Source: CAWCUU01 sp963798855
GTDB taxonomy: Bacteria; Gemmatimonadota; Gemmatimonadetes; Longimicrobiales; RSA9
NCBI GenBank assembly: GCA_963798855.1
Contig: CAWCUU010000002.1
Coordinates: 682,001 to 746,000, forward strand
Direction: 5' to 3'
DNA: 64,000 bases
The stretch's first letter is position 1; the number at the start of each line of letters is the position of its first letter. Positions 18,983 to 27,808 of this stretch are shown piece after piece. The notes below the pieces were generated by a model that ran no database searches, had not been told where the DNA came from, and saw only the letters and a list, made by a program, of their open reading frames with translations. Made by a program: the position numbers and the translations under genes.

Positions 18983-20124
18983 CTCGACTCACGGCCGGAG
19001 AGTCCCCGGAGCAGGAGGTCCATGGCGATGGAGCAGCCCCGCGGAGGTGCCCCGAGCGCGCGACCCTCCAGCACGAAGCCGCCCGGCACCTCACGGGCCA
19101 CGTCTTCCGTCTGCACGGCCATGACGGAGTCGAGGTTGGCGAGGTCGAAGTGCTGCAGGATGCCGGTCCTTCCGGCGGGCAGCGGTAGCAGGCTCTCGGG
19201 GTCCACGACGCGAGAGCGCAGCCAGCGGGGACCCGACTTCCTGCGTTCCGGCCCCGCCGGCAGCGTCCCCACCACGGAATCGCGCAGGACGGTGTCGTAG
19301 CACTGGGAGCAGAGCTCGGTCATGCCATACTCGTTGACGCAGTGGTCCTCCGTCAGATGCAGCCACTCGCGGTAGGCCGCACGCAGCTGGGCCTCGGCAA
19401 TGCGCCTGCCGCTGCCCTTGTACCCGCCTGTATCCATGAGTCGGGAGCCGGCGGGGAGGCGGAAGCGCCGACCATCACTGGAGAAGGTATCGAGCCAGTG
19501 GACGAACGTGAGGGAAGTGCCGAGCAGAGCGACCGGCTGTCGCTCTTCCTCCGCCCGTCGCAAGGCCTCCTCGAGCGATGCCACGTCGATTCCGGTCGAG
19601 GCGCTCGCGTGGAAGCCACTTCCCTCGATACCGAACCGCTCCACCAGCCGCGTAATCATATAGGCCAGCGAGGAGTCCGACATCTCGACTGCGTGCGGCA
19701 TGAGCGAGAGCAGCCGCAGCCGCGCGCCATCGGGCAGGGTGTAGGCGGCGAACGCTCCGGCGAGCGACTCGTCGTAAAGCGACGGATCGATGACGTGGTG
19801 CTCGCCGCGGCGCTCCCGACCGAGGGTCGTGCCGCTCGTTCGGAAGACCCGGACCGGCGCCTCCGGCGCCGGCTCGCCGCTGACCAGCCTGGCGGCCTTG
19901 AACGCGGCGGTAGGCACGGCCGGGATCGCTCCCCACCCGTCGAGATCATCCGGGCGCACGCCGCGCCGCTCGCAATAGGAGCGATAGACGGGGTTCGCTT
20001 CGAACTGCCACGCGAAAACCCGACGTGCGAGGGCATCGAACGCCGCCTCGTCCATCGCTGAAGCTGCGTCCCCCCGGAAGCAGGCCAGCAGCTCGGCGCG
20101 CAACGCGGAAGGCGCGGCCGCCAT
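18979..20124 (-). CDS. luxE: LuxE-type acyl-protein synthetase
   Basis: A 381-aa AMP-forming ligase relative. VFRTSGTTLGRERRGEHH is the phosphate-binding loop, VNEYGMTELCSQCYDT the adenylate-binding motif, and GCSIAMDLLLRG near the end carries the C-terminal Cys expected to hold the acyl group in LuxE. It activates a fatty acid and passes it to LuxC for reduction to aldehyde. It starts 4 bp after the DUF255 gene and overlaps luxC by 4 bp. Without luciferase genes the aldehyde probably feeds lipid, wax or signalling metabolism; this is inference. Confidence 0.87.
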   Translation of the reverse strand: MAAAPSALRAELLACFRGDAASAMDEAAFDALARRVFAWQFEANPVYRSYCERRGVRPDDLDGWGAIPAVPTAAFKAARLVSGEPAPEAPVRVFRTSGTTLGRERRGEHHVIDPSLYDESLAGAFAAYTLPDGARLRLLSLMPHAVEMSDSSLAYMITRLVERFGIEGSGFHASASTGIDVASLEEALRRAEEERQPVALLGTSLTFVHWLDTFSSDGRRFRLPAGSRLMDTGGYKGSGRRIAEAQLRAAYREWLHLTEDHCVNEYGMTELCSQCYDTVLRDSVVGTLPAGPERRKSGPRWLRSRVVDPESLLPLPAGRTGILQHFDLANLDSVMAVQTEDVAREVPGGFVLEGRALGAPPRGCSIAMDLLLRGLSGRESR

Positions 20125-20128
20125 GCTA

Positions 20129-21886
20129 TCAGCGGATCGAGTCTGCGGCGGCGCCGAGGTCGGCCGGGTCGGTGACCGCCCTGGAGCGGCTCGAGCCGCG
20201 GAACGCGTAGGCGGAGGGGACGGGCTCGGTCGGCAGGTTCAGAGAGCCCGCGCCGGGCTCGACCGTCCAGACGCGCAGGCCCGGCTCGGGTCGAGCGAAC
20301 GCGGCGGCGCGCATGGCGCTGGTGGCGTCCGCGCTGCCTACCACATAGAAGCCGAGCGGCGGGTCGAAGAACTCGCCCATTGCCAGCGCGAAGCCCGCCG
20401 CGGCCGCGCCGTAGCGAGGCGCGCTGGGAGAGAGCAGGGCGAGGACCCGCTCCGCCATCGCGCGGTAGCTGCGATCTCCCGTTGCCGTCGTCAGATCGAT
20501 CAGCAGGCGAGCGGCGTCGGCGTTGAGATCGAAGGGACGGTCGCGGTAACGCAGGGCGCCCAGCAGCTCCGCACCTTGCGGCAGGTCGCGGAACCCCCCG
20601 TCATCATCGGCGAGCCGCTCCTGCATTCGCGCGACGATCTCCCGCGCTCGATCCACCCACCGGGAGCCGCCCGTCGCCTGGGCGACCGCGAGGCAGGCGC
20701 GAGCGAGGCCGACCAGGTCCACGAGCAGGTCGGTCGGCGCGAGCGGGTCATCTCCGACGAAGTGCGCCACGCGCCCGGCGGGATCGCGGCTGCCGGTGTC
20801 GAGCACGTGGAGCGCCTCCTCGGCGCGGCGGATCCACTCCGCGCGCCCGAGTCGTCCGCCTGCCGAGGCGAGTCCCGATATCCAGGTCGCATTCGCATCC
20901 ACGTAGGCCGTTGCATCGATGTTCGGCGCAGCTCTGCCGCGGCGGTCGGCCGCTCTCAACGCGTAATAGTCCGGGTCCGCGTCCTGGCTGGCTCCCCAGA
21001 GTCCGTCTTTGCGCAGCAGCCTCGACTGCACCCACTCGACCGTCGTCTCCGCGGCTTCCTCCCAGTCCGAGCGTCCGGTCAGCACGGCGCCAAGCGCGAA
21101 CGCGCGCAAGAGCCCGCCGTTCACGGCGAGCAGCTTCTCGTACTGCGGCTCGGTCCAATCGGGCTGCAAGGCATAACGGAAGAAGCCGCCGTCCACGCGA
21201 TCGAACAGCTCACCGGCCAGGATTCCGTCGAGGTGACGCTCCGCGAGCGCCGCGCACTGCGGATCCCCCCTACCGAGCCCTTCGGCGAAGAGCAGCTCAA
21301 CGGCGTCCGGAGACGGAAAGCGCGGTGCATCGCCGAAGCCACCGTTGCGCGCATCGGCGGAGTCGATGAGCGCGCTCAGAACGCTGTCGGCAGACTCGCG
21401 CCGCACGAGCCCGGACGCGGCGTGGCGGCGTCCCGACGCCTGGATGGCCATGCGCCGTCGCTCTACCTCGCCCCGCAGCTCGTCGCGGCGGTCACGCCAG
21501 CCGCGCAGCACGCCGCGCGCGACGTGCAGCAGCTCGTGCGCCTCGAGCCCCGTGCCCGACCAGAGCACCTCGCCATCCGGCGTCAGGAACGCCGTCGTCG
21601 GCCAGCCGCCCGCAATGTAGCGATCCCGGACGTGGGGATGCCGATCCGTGTCCACGCGGAGCGGCAGGAGCGAGTCGTTGAGCAGCGCGATGACCTCGGG
21701 GTCCGACAGCGTGGTCTCATCGACGACGTGACACCAGTGGCACCACGGGGCGGTCAGGTGGAGGAGGATCGGCAGATCGCGTTCTTCCGCGGCACGGAAA
21801 GCGGCGGGACCCCACTCGTGCCAGCGGATCTCCCCGGCGCGGTTCGGGCGAGGCGAGAACCGCAGCGTCGTCAGGACGGGCGTCAT
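20129..21886 (-). CDS. DUF255 thioredoxin-fold protein (YyaL/SSP411 family)
   Basis: A 585-aa protein. The N-terminal thioredoxin-like domain (~15-150) has LHLTAPWCHWCHVVDETTL with CHWC as the redox pair, and GGWPTTAFLTPDG. The rest (from ~200) is an alpha-toroid like N-acylglucosamine epimerases: RFPSPDAVELL, DGGFFRYALQPDWTEP, DANATWISGLASAGG. The family is widespread, also called spermatogenesis-associated protein 20, with no settled reaction. At 585 residues it is shorter than the common ~680. Its ATG overlaps the previous stop (ATGA). Confidence 0.86.
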   Translation of the reverse strand: MTPVLTTLRFSPRPNRAGEIRWHEWGPAAFRAAEERDLPILLHLTAPWCHWCHVVDETTLSDPEVIALLNDSLLPLRVDTDRHPHVRDRYIAGGWPTTAFLTPDGEVLWSGTGLEAHELLHVARGVLRGWRDRRDELRGEVERRRMAIQASGRRHAASGLVRRESADSVLSALIDSADARNGGFGDAPRFPSPDAVELLFAEGLGRGDPQCAALAERHLDGILAGELFDRVDGGFFRYALQPDWTEPQYEKLLAVNGGLLRAFALGAVLTGRSDWEEAAETTVEWVQSRLLRKDGLWGASQDADPDYYALRAADRRGRAAPNIDATAYVDANATWISGLASAGGRLGRAEWIRRAEEALHVLDTGSRDPAGRVAHFVGDDPLAPTDLLVDLVGLARACLAVAQATGGSRWVDRAREIVARMQERLADDDGGFRDLPQGAELLGALRYRDRPFDLNADAARLLIDLTTATGDRSYRAMAERVLALLSPSAPRYGAAAAGFALAMGEFFDPPLGFYVVGSADATSAMRAAAFARPEPGLRVWTVEPGAGSLNLPTEPVPSAYAFRGSSRSRAVTDPADLGAAADSIR

Positions 21887-22320
21887 CGGGAGAACCGGGC
21901 CTGGTACTCGGCACGCCAGCGGGCGAGGCGGGGATCCACTTCCGGAGCGAAGACACCGCTCACGAGCCTCTGCGCGAGCCGAACGCCCAGCCTGATCAGC
22001 TGGGCTCTGTCGGCGTCTTCCTCACCGTCGGTCCGGGAGGCGGCCTGCGAGGCCTCCATCTCGAGAGCGAAGGCGAGCAGATCCAGATCCTGATAGAGTC
22101 GGCCGCGCAACTCGCTCTCGGCGTCTTCGGTTCCGCCGGGGAGCAGAGCGCGCAGAGCGCCGACCACGCCTTCGTGGCTACAGCAGAGGAAAGCCTGACC
22201 TTCCAGCTCCGTCTGGAACGCGACTTCCTCGACGCGCGACGTCTCGGCCAGCGCGCTCACCCGCACGACCGGAGTACCCGCGACCAGCGGGGTCTCACAA
22301 ACGAGACATCTAGCGGCCAA
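21883..22320 (-). CDS. Hypothetical protein with a CxxC pair, about 145 aa
   Basis: Not recognised. The N-terminus AARCLVCETPLVAGTPVVRV looks like half of a zinc knuckle, followed by AFLCCSHEG with a second Cys pair, so a small metal-binding domain of ~65 residues is likely. The C-terminal half is helical and acidic (DLDLLAFALEMEA, AQLIRLGVRLAQRL). I prefer the TTG at 22320, which follows GGGAGGGG; an earlier TTG at 22392 would add 24 residues. It overlaps the DUF255 gene start by four bases. Confidence 0.6.
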   Translation of the reverse strand: MAARCLVCETPLVAGTPVVRVSALAETSRVEEVAFQTELEGQAFLCCSHEGVVGALRALLPGGTEDAESELRGRLYQDLDLLAFALEMEASQAASRTDGEEDADRAQLIRLGVRLAQRLVSGVFAPEVDPRLARWRAEYQARFSR

Positions 22321-22401
22321 GCGCGCCCCTCCCTCTCCCGTCGTTTCGCGGCCAGGTCCGTAAATGTGCCGGAGCGCGAGGGCGGCGCGCAACCCGAGGC
22401 G

Positions 22402-23052
22402 TCACCGCGCGGGGAAGATGCGGCTACGCGCTTCGTAGATGCGGGCGGGCAATCCGAGAAGTCGGATCAACGCGCGCTTCATGCCGTCCTCAATGGCGCG
22501 CGGGACCGAAGCGTCCCCGCCGACGGCGGGGGCGAGGTCGCCACGCAGCCAGTTGCGCAGCTCGTCGAGGTCGGAGAGGGATAGGGACTCGATGCGCAGC
22601 GACGCCCGGTAGTAGTAGCGCCCGCGGCCGCTCGGAACGAGCGAGGGACGGTACACGGCTTCGGCCGCTGCGCTGGCCTGCGCGTACGTGCGAAATCGCC
22701 GCGTCACCGGATTCGCGTCCTGGATGCGCAGCAGGTAGACCTCCTCGAGCGGGTCGTAGAGAAGCACGGCGATCCAGGTCTCGCTGCCGGCGAGCGCGTC
22801 GATCCAGCGGTCGCGCCAGAGCTCGACGCGGAAGCGGAGGCGAAGCGGAAGCCCCGAGCGAACGGCATCCTCGAGGGCGGCATCATCGAGTACGGGTCCT
22901 ACGCGCACGGCAGGCCTGTGCCCCTCGGCCTCGAGCGGCGTGACGGCGAGCGGCGGCTCCTGCGGCAGGCCGAAAGGATCGACCCGCGCCTCGGCTCCGG
23001 GGGTGTCCGGAGTTGCGGCGAGGAGGAGGGACAGGACCAGCGGCGCGAGCAC
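22402..23052 (-). CDS. DUF4390-family exported protein
   Basis: A 216-aa protein with a signal peptide (LAPLVLSLLLAAT), then a region matching DUF4390: a strand-rich segment LPLRLRFRVELWRDRWIDAL, YLLRIQDANPVTRRFRTYAQ and a C-terminal helix. In betaproteobacteria DUF4390 genes lie next to ntrY-ntrX; here too the operon contains an NtrY/NtrX-like pair, which supports the call. The start is GTG at 23052, nine bases after the barrel gene stop. Function unknown; location periplasmic. Confidence 0.75.
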   Translation of the reverse strand: MLAPLVLSLLLAATPDTPGAEARVDPFGLPQEPPLAVTPLEAEGHRPAVRVGPVLDDAALEDAVRSGLPLRLRFRVELWRDRWIDALAGSETWIAVLLYDPLEEVYLLRIQDANPVTRRFRTYAQASAAAEAVYRPSLVPSGRGRYYYRASLRIESLSLSDLDELRNWLRGDLAPAVGGDASVPRAIEDGMKRALIRLLGLPARIYEARSRIFPAR

Positions 23053-23061
23053 GGTTCGTCC

Positions 23062-24762
23062 TCAGAGCCGGGGCTCGATCCGGACGAAGAAGTTCGGCTT
23101 CTGGTCCCCACCGGTCAGCGGTACGGCCCAGTAGACCCCCAGTCTGCCGAAGCGGATGCCGACGCCCGCATCTCCCGCGAAGTCGCCCTGGCCGCCGCCG
23201 CGCCCGTGGCGGGCGTCGGACTCGATCCAGGCGCGCCCGGCATCGAAGAAGACGACCCAGGACGCGGCATTCGACAGGTCCACGCTCGGCCCGAAGAACC
23301 CCCCGAGTAGCCCCGCCACGGGGAGGCGCGCCTCGTACTCCAGCTGGACCAGCACGGAGCGATCGCAGCCGTAGTACGGGAAGATGGAGTCGGTGCCCAG
23401 CTCGACGATGGCCTCGCGCGCGCCGCAGTCGAACTCCATCAGGTTGTACGCGGGCAGGTTGCCCTCCCCGCCGAGCACCCGCTGCCGCTGCGGCGGCAGA
23501 GGATCTCCGTCGATCGAGCCAGCGAGCCGCACGCGCGTCGCCAGCCGGGATTCCGGACCGAGGCGCGCGTACCTGCGCAGGTCCAGCAACCCGGCATGGA
23601 AGTGCCGCGTCTCGAGCGCCTGCAGGTCGAAGCCGCTCAGGCCGCGCGGGAGCGCGATGCTGCCGCCGAGCCCAGCCTCCAGCTCGGTGGAGATGAACCA
23701 CCCGGTCGATGGCGCCTCGGGCTCGTTGCGCGTGTCGACGGTGTAGCGGAGCGCGAGCGATTGCAGGCGTCCCTCGGCGATTGCGGGCTCGGCCCGCCAC
23801 GCCTGATCGTTGTCGATCAGCGACCAGGGGCTGACCGGCTGGACGGCTTCATTGCGCTCATCGCGGAACTCCAGACCCAGCGCACCCGACGCGCGAGGCG
23901 GAGCCAGTGTCACACCCACCGTCCAGCCCTTGCGGCGATAGTGGTCCCTGAAGTCGCGGTGGAACAGGAACGTCGCGAGGGAGTTCTCGCGATCGGACAG
24001 ACCGTTGGGCTCGATCGTCGCGACCTCCGAATGGATCCCGGCCGTCAGCCTCAGGTCGCCGCGGCCACCCACTGCCTGCTCGATTCGTGCGGTGTAGCCG
24101 AAGCTCTCCTTGTCCAGACGGAAGCCGTCGCCGGTGCGGTAGATGCCTCGAGCGGAGAGGACCGTCGGGTTGCGATGGCCGAGCTCGAACCTCGGGCCGA
24201 ACGCGATCGGCAGACCCTCCACGCGGTTGTACCCGCGCCAGACCGCGAGCACGAGGTCGGTGCGGCCGAAGCCGAACTCGCGACCCGCCGCCAGCTCGGC
24301 GGCGCCATGGCCGATCACGGCCACGATCGCGTCGCCCTCACGGCGATATCGCAGCCCGGCGGGATAGACAGCGGTCGGACCGCCGATGCTCGCCTCGGCG
24401 GCACCGAAGACCTCTCCGCCGACTACGGTGACAGCGCCGTCCACCCGCGCCCCCTGAGCGAGGCGCAGCTCGCCGTTGATCACCACCACGTCGCCGCGCA
24501 CGGTCCCGGCGAGGTTCAGCGTGCCGCCGAGCACGGCGAGGTTGCCGTCCACCACTCGGCCCGCCGGCACGCGCGCGTCGCCCTCCACCCGGATGGTGGA
24601 GGCAGCGTTGTAGAATGCGACGACGCCGGCGGCGACCTCACGTGGCAGCTCGGCGGGCGCCGCTTGAGGCTCCTGTGCCGCCGCGGCCGTGGCGAAGCGC
24701 AGGATCAGCATCAGGATGGCGGGCGTCCGGGCACACGTCGGAAAGCGTGGCTTATGCATCAT
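23062..24762 (-). CDS. BamA/TamA-like outer-membrane barrel with N-terminal polymer-forming segment
   Basis: A 566-aa secreted protein. After a signal peptide, residues ~60-125 show short-turn beta repeats (VVDGNLAVLGGTLNLAGTVR, GDVVVINGELRLAQGARVDG) like bactofilin or polymer-forming domains. From ~150 on, alternating strands build a surface-antigen/Omp85-type barrel with RYTVDTRNEPEAPSTGWFIS, LGGEGNLPAYN and a final strand ending RIEPRL. Classical POTRA repeats are not visible. The first ATG overlaps the response-regulator stop (ATGA). A role in outer-membrane export or surface anchoring is likely but unproven. Confidence 0.72.
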   Translation of the reverse strand: MMHKPRFPTCARTPAILMLILRFATAAAAQEPQAAPAELPREVAAGVVAFYNAASTIRVEGDARVPAGRVVDGNLAVLGGTLNLAGTVRGDVVVINGELRLAQGARVDGAVTVVGGEVFGAAEASIGGPTAVYPAGLRYRREGDAIVAVIGHGAAELAAGREFGFGRTDLVLAVWRGYNRVEGLPIAFGPRFELGHRNPTVLSARGIYRTGDGFRLDKESFGYTARIEQAVGGRGDLRLTAGIHSEVATIEPNGLSDRENSLATFLFHRDFRDHYRRKGWTVGVTLAPPRASGALGLEFRDERNEAVQPVSPWSLIDNDQAWRAEPAIAEGRLQSLALRYTVDTRNEPEAPSTGWFISTELEAGLGGSIALPRGLSGFDLQALETRHFHAGLLDLRRYARLGPESRLATRVRLAGSIDGDPLPPQRQRVLGGEGNLPAYNLMEFDCGAREAIVELGTDSIFPYYGCDRSVLVQLEYEARLPVAGLLGGFFGPSVDLSNAASWVVFFDAGRAWIESDARHGRGGGQGDFAGDAGVGIRFGRLGVYWAVPLTGGDQKPNFFVRIEPRL

Positions 24763-26102
24763 CGCTCGATCCCCAGCCGCCGCATGCGGCGGTACAGGTT
24801 GGGTCTGTCGGTATCCAGGCGGCGTGCCGCTTCGGCGATGCTACCGCCGCTGTCCGTGATCGCCCTTTCGATCAGGCGGCGCTCGTACGCTTCGAGCCGA
24901 TCCGCCAGGGAGGCTAATTCGGCGGCCTCTCGCTCCATGCGTGCCACCGGCAGCACCGCGGCGACCGCTTCCGCGCCAATGCTCCGACCGGGGTGCAGGA
25001 TCGCGAGTCGCTCGCACAGGTTCAGCAGCTCGCGCGCGTTCCCGGGCCACGCATAGGCGCGCAGCGCTGCCATCGCGTCCGGCTCGGGCACCGGCGGAAC
25101 GAGGCCGTGACGGCGCTGCAACCGGGCGAAGAAATGAGCCGTCAGCTCCGGCAGATCCTCCAGCCGCTCGCGCAGCGCCGGCATCCGGATCGGCACCACA
25201 TCCAGCCGGTAGTACAGGTCTTCGCGGAAGGCGCCGCCGGCGACGGCGGTGCGAAGGTCCCGGTTCGTAGCGGCGACGATCCGCACGTCCACCCGCGAGG
25301 CTTCGCGGGCCCCGATCCGCTCGACCTCGCCCGTCTCGATGACCCGGAGCAGCTTGGCCTGTGCTCCCGGACCCAGGTCGGCGACCTCGTCGAGGAAGAG
25401 GGTGCCGCCGTCCGCCAGCTCGAAGCGGCCGAGGCGACGCTGCGTGGCGCCGGTGAAGGCGCCGCGCTCGTGTCCGAACATCTCGGACTCGACCAGCTCC
25501 TTCGGGATCGCGGCACTGTTGACGCGCACGAAAGGACCACTCGCGCGTCGAGACCAAGCGTGCAGCGCCGCGGCTGCGAGCTCCTTGCCCGTCCCGCTCT
25601 CTCCCACGAGCAACACGCGCGCCTCCGTGGCCGCCACGCGTCGCAGCAGCTCGCGCGTCTCGGTCATGGCCCGGCTGGAGCCGACCAGATCCCCGCCGTC
25701 CCCCAACTCCGCGGCCAGCCGACTCACGAGCTGCCGCGCGCGCCGCACCTCCAGCGCGTTGCCGACGGTGAGCAGGACGACCTCGGGCCGCAGCGGCTTC
25801 TCGAGGAAATGGAAGGCGCCGAGCTTCGTGGCGCGGACTGCGTCGGCGAGTGTGGCGCGCCCGCTCATCATGATCACCGGCAGCGCGGGCGAGCGCTCCT
25901 GCAGACTCGACAACACCTGCATGCCGTCCTCGCCCGGCATGACCAGGTCGAGAAGCACGACGTCCGGATCCGCGGAGCCGGCCACCTTCAGCGCCGCGGG
26001 CCCGTCGGCTGCGTCGAGGGCCCGGAAGCCCTCCGACTCCAGCAAACGCGCGAGCATCCGCCGGGTGTTCGCTTCATCGTCGACGATCAGGACCGTAGGC
26101 AT
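24759..26102 (-). CDS. Sigma54-dependent response regulator, NtrX/NtrC type
   Basis: A 447-aa three-domain regulator. The receiver has the phospho-acceptor Asp52 in LLDLVMPG and Lys in FLEKPL; the AAA+ domain has Walker A GESGTGKE (~167-174), the sigma54-contacting GAFTGA loop (~214-219) and Walker B GGTLFLDEV; a Fis-type helix-turn-helix ends the protein (IAEAARRLDTDRPNLYRRMR). It activates RNA polymerase containing sigma54 after phosphorylation, presumably by the kinase gene 58 bp upstream. The ATG at 26102 starts the receiver domain exactly. It heads the envelope and lux part of the operon. Confidence 0.92.
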   Translation of the reverse strand: MPTVLIVDDEANTRRMLARLLESEGFRALDAADGPAALKVAGSADPDVVLLDLVMPGEDGMQVLSSLQERSPALPVIMMSGRATLADAVRATKLGAFHFLEKPLRPEVVLLTVGNALEVRRARQLVSRLAAELGDGGDLVGSSRAMTETRELLRRVAATEARVLLVGESGTGKELAAAALHAWSRRASGPFVRVNSAAIPKELVESEMFGHERGAFTGATQRRLGRFELADGGTLFLDEVADLGPGAQAKLLRVIETGEVERIGAREASRVDVRIVAATNRDLRTAVAGGAFREDLYYRLDVVPIRMPALRERLEDLPELTAHFFARLQRRHGLVPPVPEPDAMAALRAYAWPGNARELLNLCERLAILHPGRSIGAEAVAAVLPVARMEREAAELASLADRLEAYERRLIERAITDSGGSIAEAARRLDTDRPNLYRRMRRLGIER

Positions 26103-26160
26103 CGGGAGTTCCACTTCGGCGAGAATCTCTGGGCCGCGGAGTCGCGGTCGCCGGCGCGGC

Positions 26161-27399
26161 TCACGGCGACGGCGCCGGGGCCGGGGCGGCGGGGAGGCGC
26201 ACCACGAACTCGGCGCCTCCGCCGTCGCGGGAGCGGGCTTCGATCTCCCCACCCGACTGCCGTACCGCTTGGCGGGCGAGCGCGAGGCCGAGCCCGGTGC
26301 CGCGAGACTTCGTGCTGAAGTCCGGCTCGAAGATGCGATCTCCCGCTCCCTGCGGCAGCCCCGGTCCCGAGTCAGCGATCACGACTTCCGCGCCGCCTCC
26401 GGCGGCCGCAGCGATCGTCACGGTGATCCCGCCTCCGGCGCCGCCCTGCCGGACCGCCTCGACGGCGTTCCGCACCAGGTTGCGGAAGGCTCGGAGCAGG
26501 GGCTCGTAGTGAGCCTCGATGTTCGGCGTGGCGGGGTCGACGCCGAGCGTCGCGGCGACGTCCGCAGGGACATCGGTGGCGAGCAGCTCCGCCAGAAGCT
26601 CTCCGAGGCTGACCTCGCTGGCGGGCCCCTCGGGAGGTCGGCCGAGCTGAGAGAACTGGGCCGCCAGCTCCTCGAGACGGTCCGCCTCGTGAACGATCAC
26701 GCCGAGCGGCTCCTCCAGACGGGGGTCCTCGTCCGCGAGCCGGTTCAGCCGGTGGGAGGCGAGCCTGAGCGGCGTGAGCGGGTTCTTCATCTCGTGCGCG
26801 ACCCGCCTCGCCATCTCGCCCCAGACCCTGGTGCGCTCGGCCTCCAGCGCCCGGCCCCGCGCGATCACGCGCTCCTCGGCTGCACTTCTCAGCGCCTGCC
26901 TCAATGCGCGCACCTCACGCACCTCGCCCGCTTCGGCGGCCGACGCCGGAGGCAGTGGCGCCTCACGGGCCAGTCGCTCGCTCCAGCCGACCAGCTCCTG
27001 GATCGGACGAGTCAGCTGTCGTGAAAGACGGCGGCTCACCAGCAGCGCGAGCAGCGCGAGGAGCACGGTCAGCGCGGCAGCGGCCGCGGGCAGCACCGAG
27101 ACGATGCGTCGCTGAATGAACGACCAGCGCCGCGCGAGAACGAGCGAGCCGCTGAGCTCCTGCCGGTGGCGCTCGGCGGCCCGCGCGAGCTCGGGCGTCA
27201 TCGCGGGTTCGGCGGGAAGCGCATCGAGCAGCTGGCGCCCGCTCTCGGCGACCTCCTCCCATGGCGCGAGCGAGCGGGTCCACTCCAGCGCCCGTGCCGT
27301 GGCCCACGCACCACCAACGAGCACGACGACCGCGGGAACCAGGGCCACCGCGAAGAGCCACCCGAACAGCCTGCGCTCCAGGCTGCGACGTCTCAGCAC
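26161..27399 (-). CDS. NtrY-like membrane sensor histidine kinase
   Basis: A 412-aa kinase. TM1 at ~12-33, a short periplasmic segment, TM2 at ~101-120, then HAMP, then an NtrY-type HisKA motif RRVAHEMKNPLTPLRL, and a HATPase with NLVRNAVEAV, DSGPGLP and GTGLGLALA. The phospho-acceptor His followed by EMKNPLTP marks the NtrY subfamily, whose partner is an NtrX-type sigma54 activator, as encoded next. The C-terminus is Ala/Pro-rich. The start is GTG at 27399. The signal is unknown; NtrYX systems often sense redox state or envelope condition. Confidence 0.88.
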   Translation of the reverse strand: MLRRRSLERRLFGWLFAVALVPAVVVLVGGAWATARALEWTRSLAPWEEVAESGRQLLDALPAEPAMTPELARAAERHRQELSGSLVLARRWSFIQRRIVSVLPAAAAALTVLLALLALLVSRRLSRQLTRPIQELVGWSERLAREAPLPPASAAEAGEVREVRALRQALRSAAEERVIARGRALEAERTRVWGEMARRVAHEMKNPLTPLRLASHRLNRLADEDPRLEEPLGVIVHEADRLEELAAQFSQLGRPPEGPASEVSLGELLAELLATDVPADVAATLGVDPATPNIEAHYEPLLRAFRNLVRNAVEAVRQGGAGGGITVTIAAAAGGGAEVVIADSGPGLPQGAGDRIFEPDFSTKSRGTGLGLALARQAVRQSGGEIEARSRDGGGAEFVVRLPAAPAPAPSP

Positions 27400-27808
27400 G
27401 ATGGCCCCGTTGATCGAATCCTTGACTCTCCGGATGCGCGGCGTAGCTTTTTTTCATGCGGCATTGCCCGCGCTCCACCTTTCCAACGAAGGTCGTCGTC
27501 CGCTGGCAGCGGCGTTCTCCCCCTGCAATCGTTCTGCTCGGGGAAGCAGGTCGGTCACGCACCGTTCCCACTGCACAGCTCGAATGCCGGTCCGCGGGAG
27601 CGGCGCATGCCGGGCCGGTCCATGCTCCGCTGTCCGGCACGATTCGAGCAATCCTCGGCCCCAAGTGCGGCGCGGTTCGGGGGCGGAAACCGGTGGATCG
27701 TGTGGTAAGTCGTTCCGGCGGCGAAAGGTAGACCGACCACAGGTCGGCATCAAGGAGAGCGGGAACCCGACATCGCCGTGTCGCGTAGGATCGGCAAGGA
27801 GATCGTTC
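27400..27808. other. 409-bp divergent intergenic region
   Basis: No gene is convincing here. It holds a plausible plus-strand promoter near its left end (listed separately), which would leave a leader of about 350 bases, and a small perfect hairpin CCGACC-ACA-GGTCGG near 27733-27747. I compared the leader by eye with tmRNA, RNase P and 6S RNA signatures and found no match. Confidence 0.5.
27422..27449 (+). promoter_or_regulatory. Candidate sigma70-type promoter
   Basis: TTGACT (27422-27427) and TAGCTT (27444-27449) are spaced by 16 bp; the -35 box matches TTGACA at five of six positions. It points to the gene starting at 27809 with a long leader. Confidence 0.35.

Noticed and set aside
20123..22093. 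A 656-codon plus-strand frame
   Set aside because: It is antisense to the DUF255 and luxE genes and reads as Arg/Ala/Gly-rich sequence with no domain; a product of high GC.
27430..27800. tmRNA, RNase P RNA or 6S RNA
   Set aside because: No characteristic conserved segments were found in the leader.
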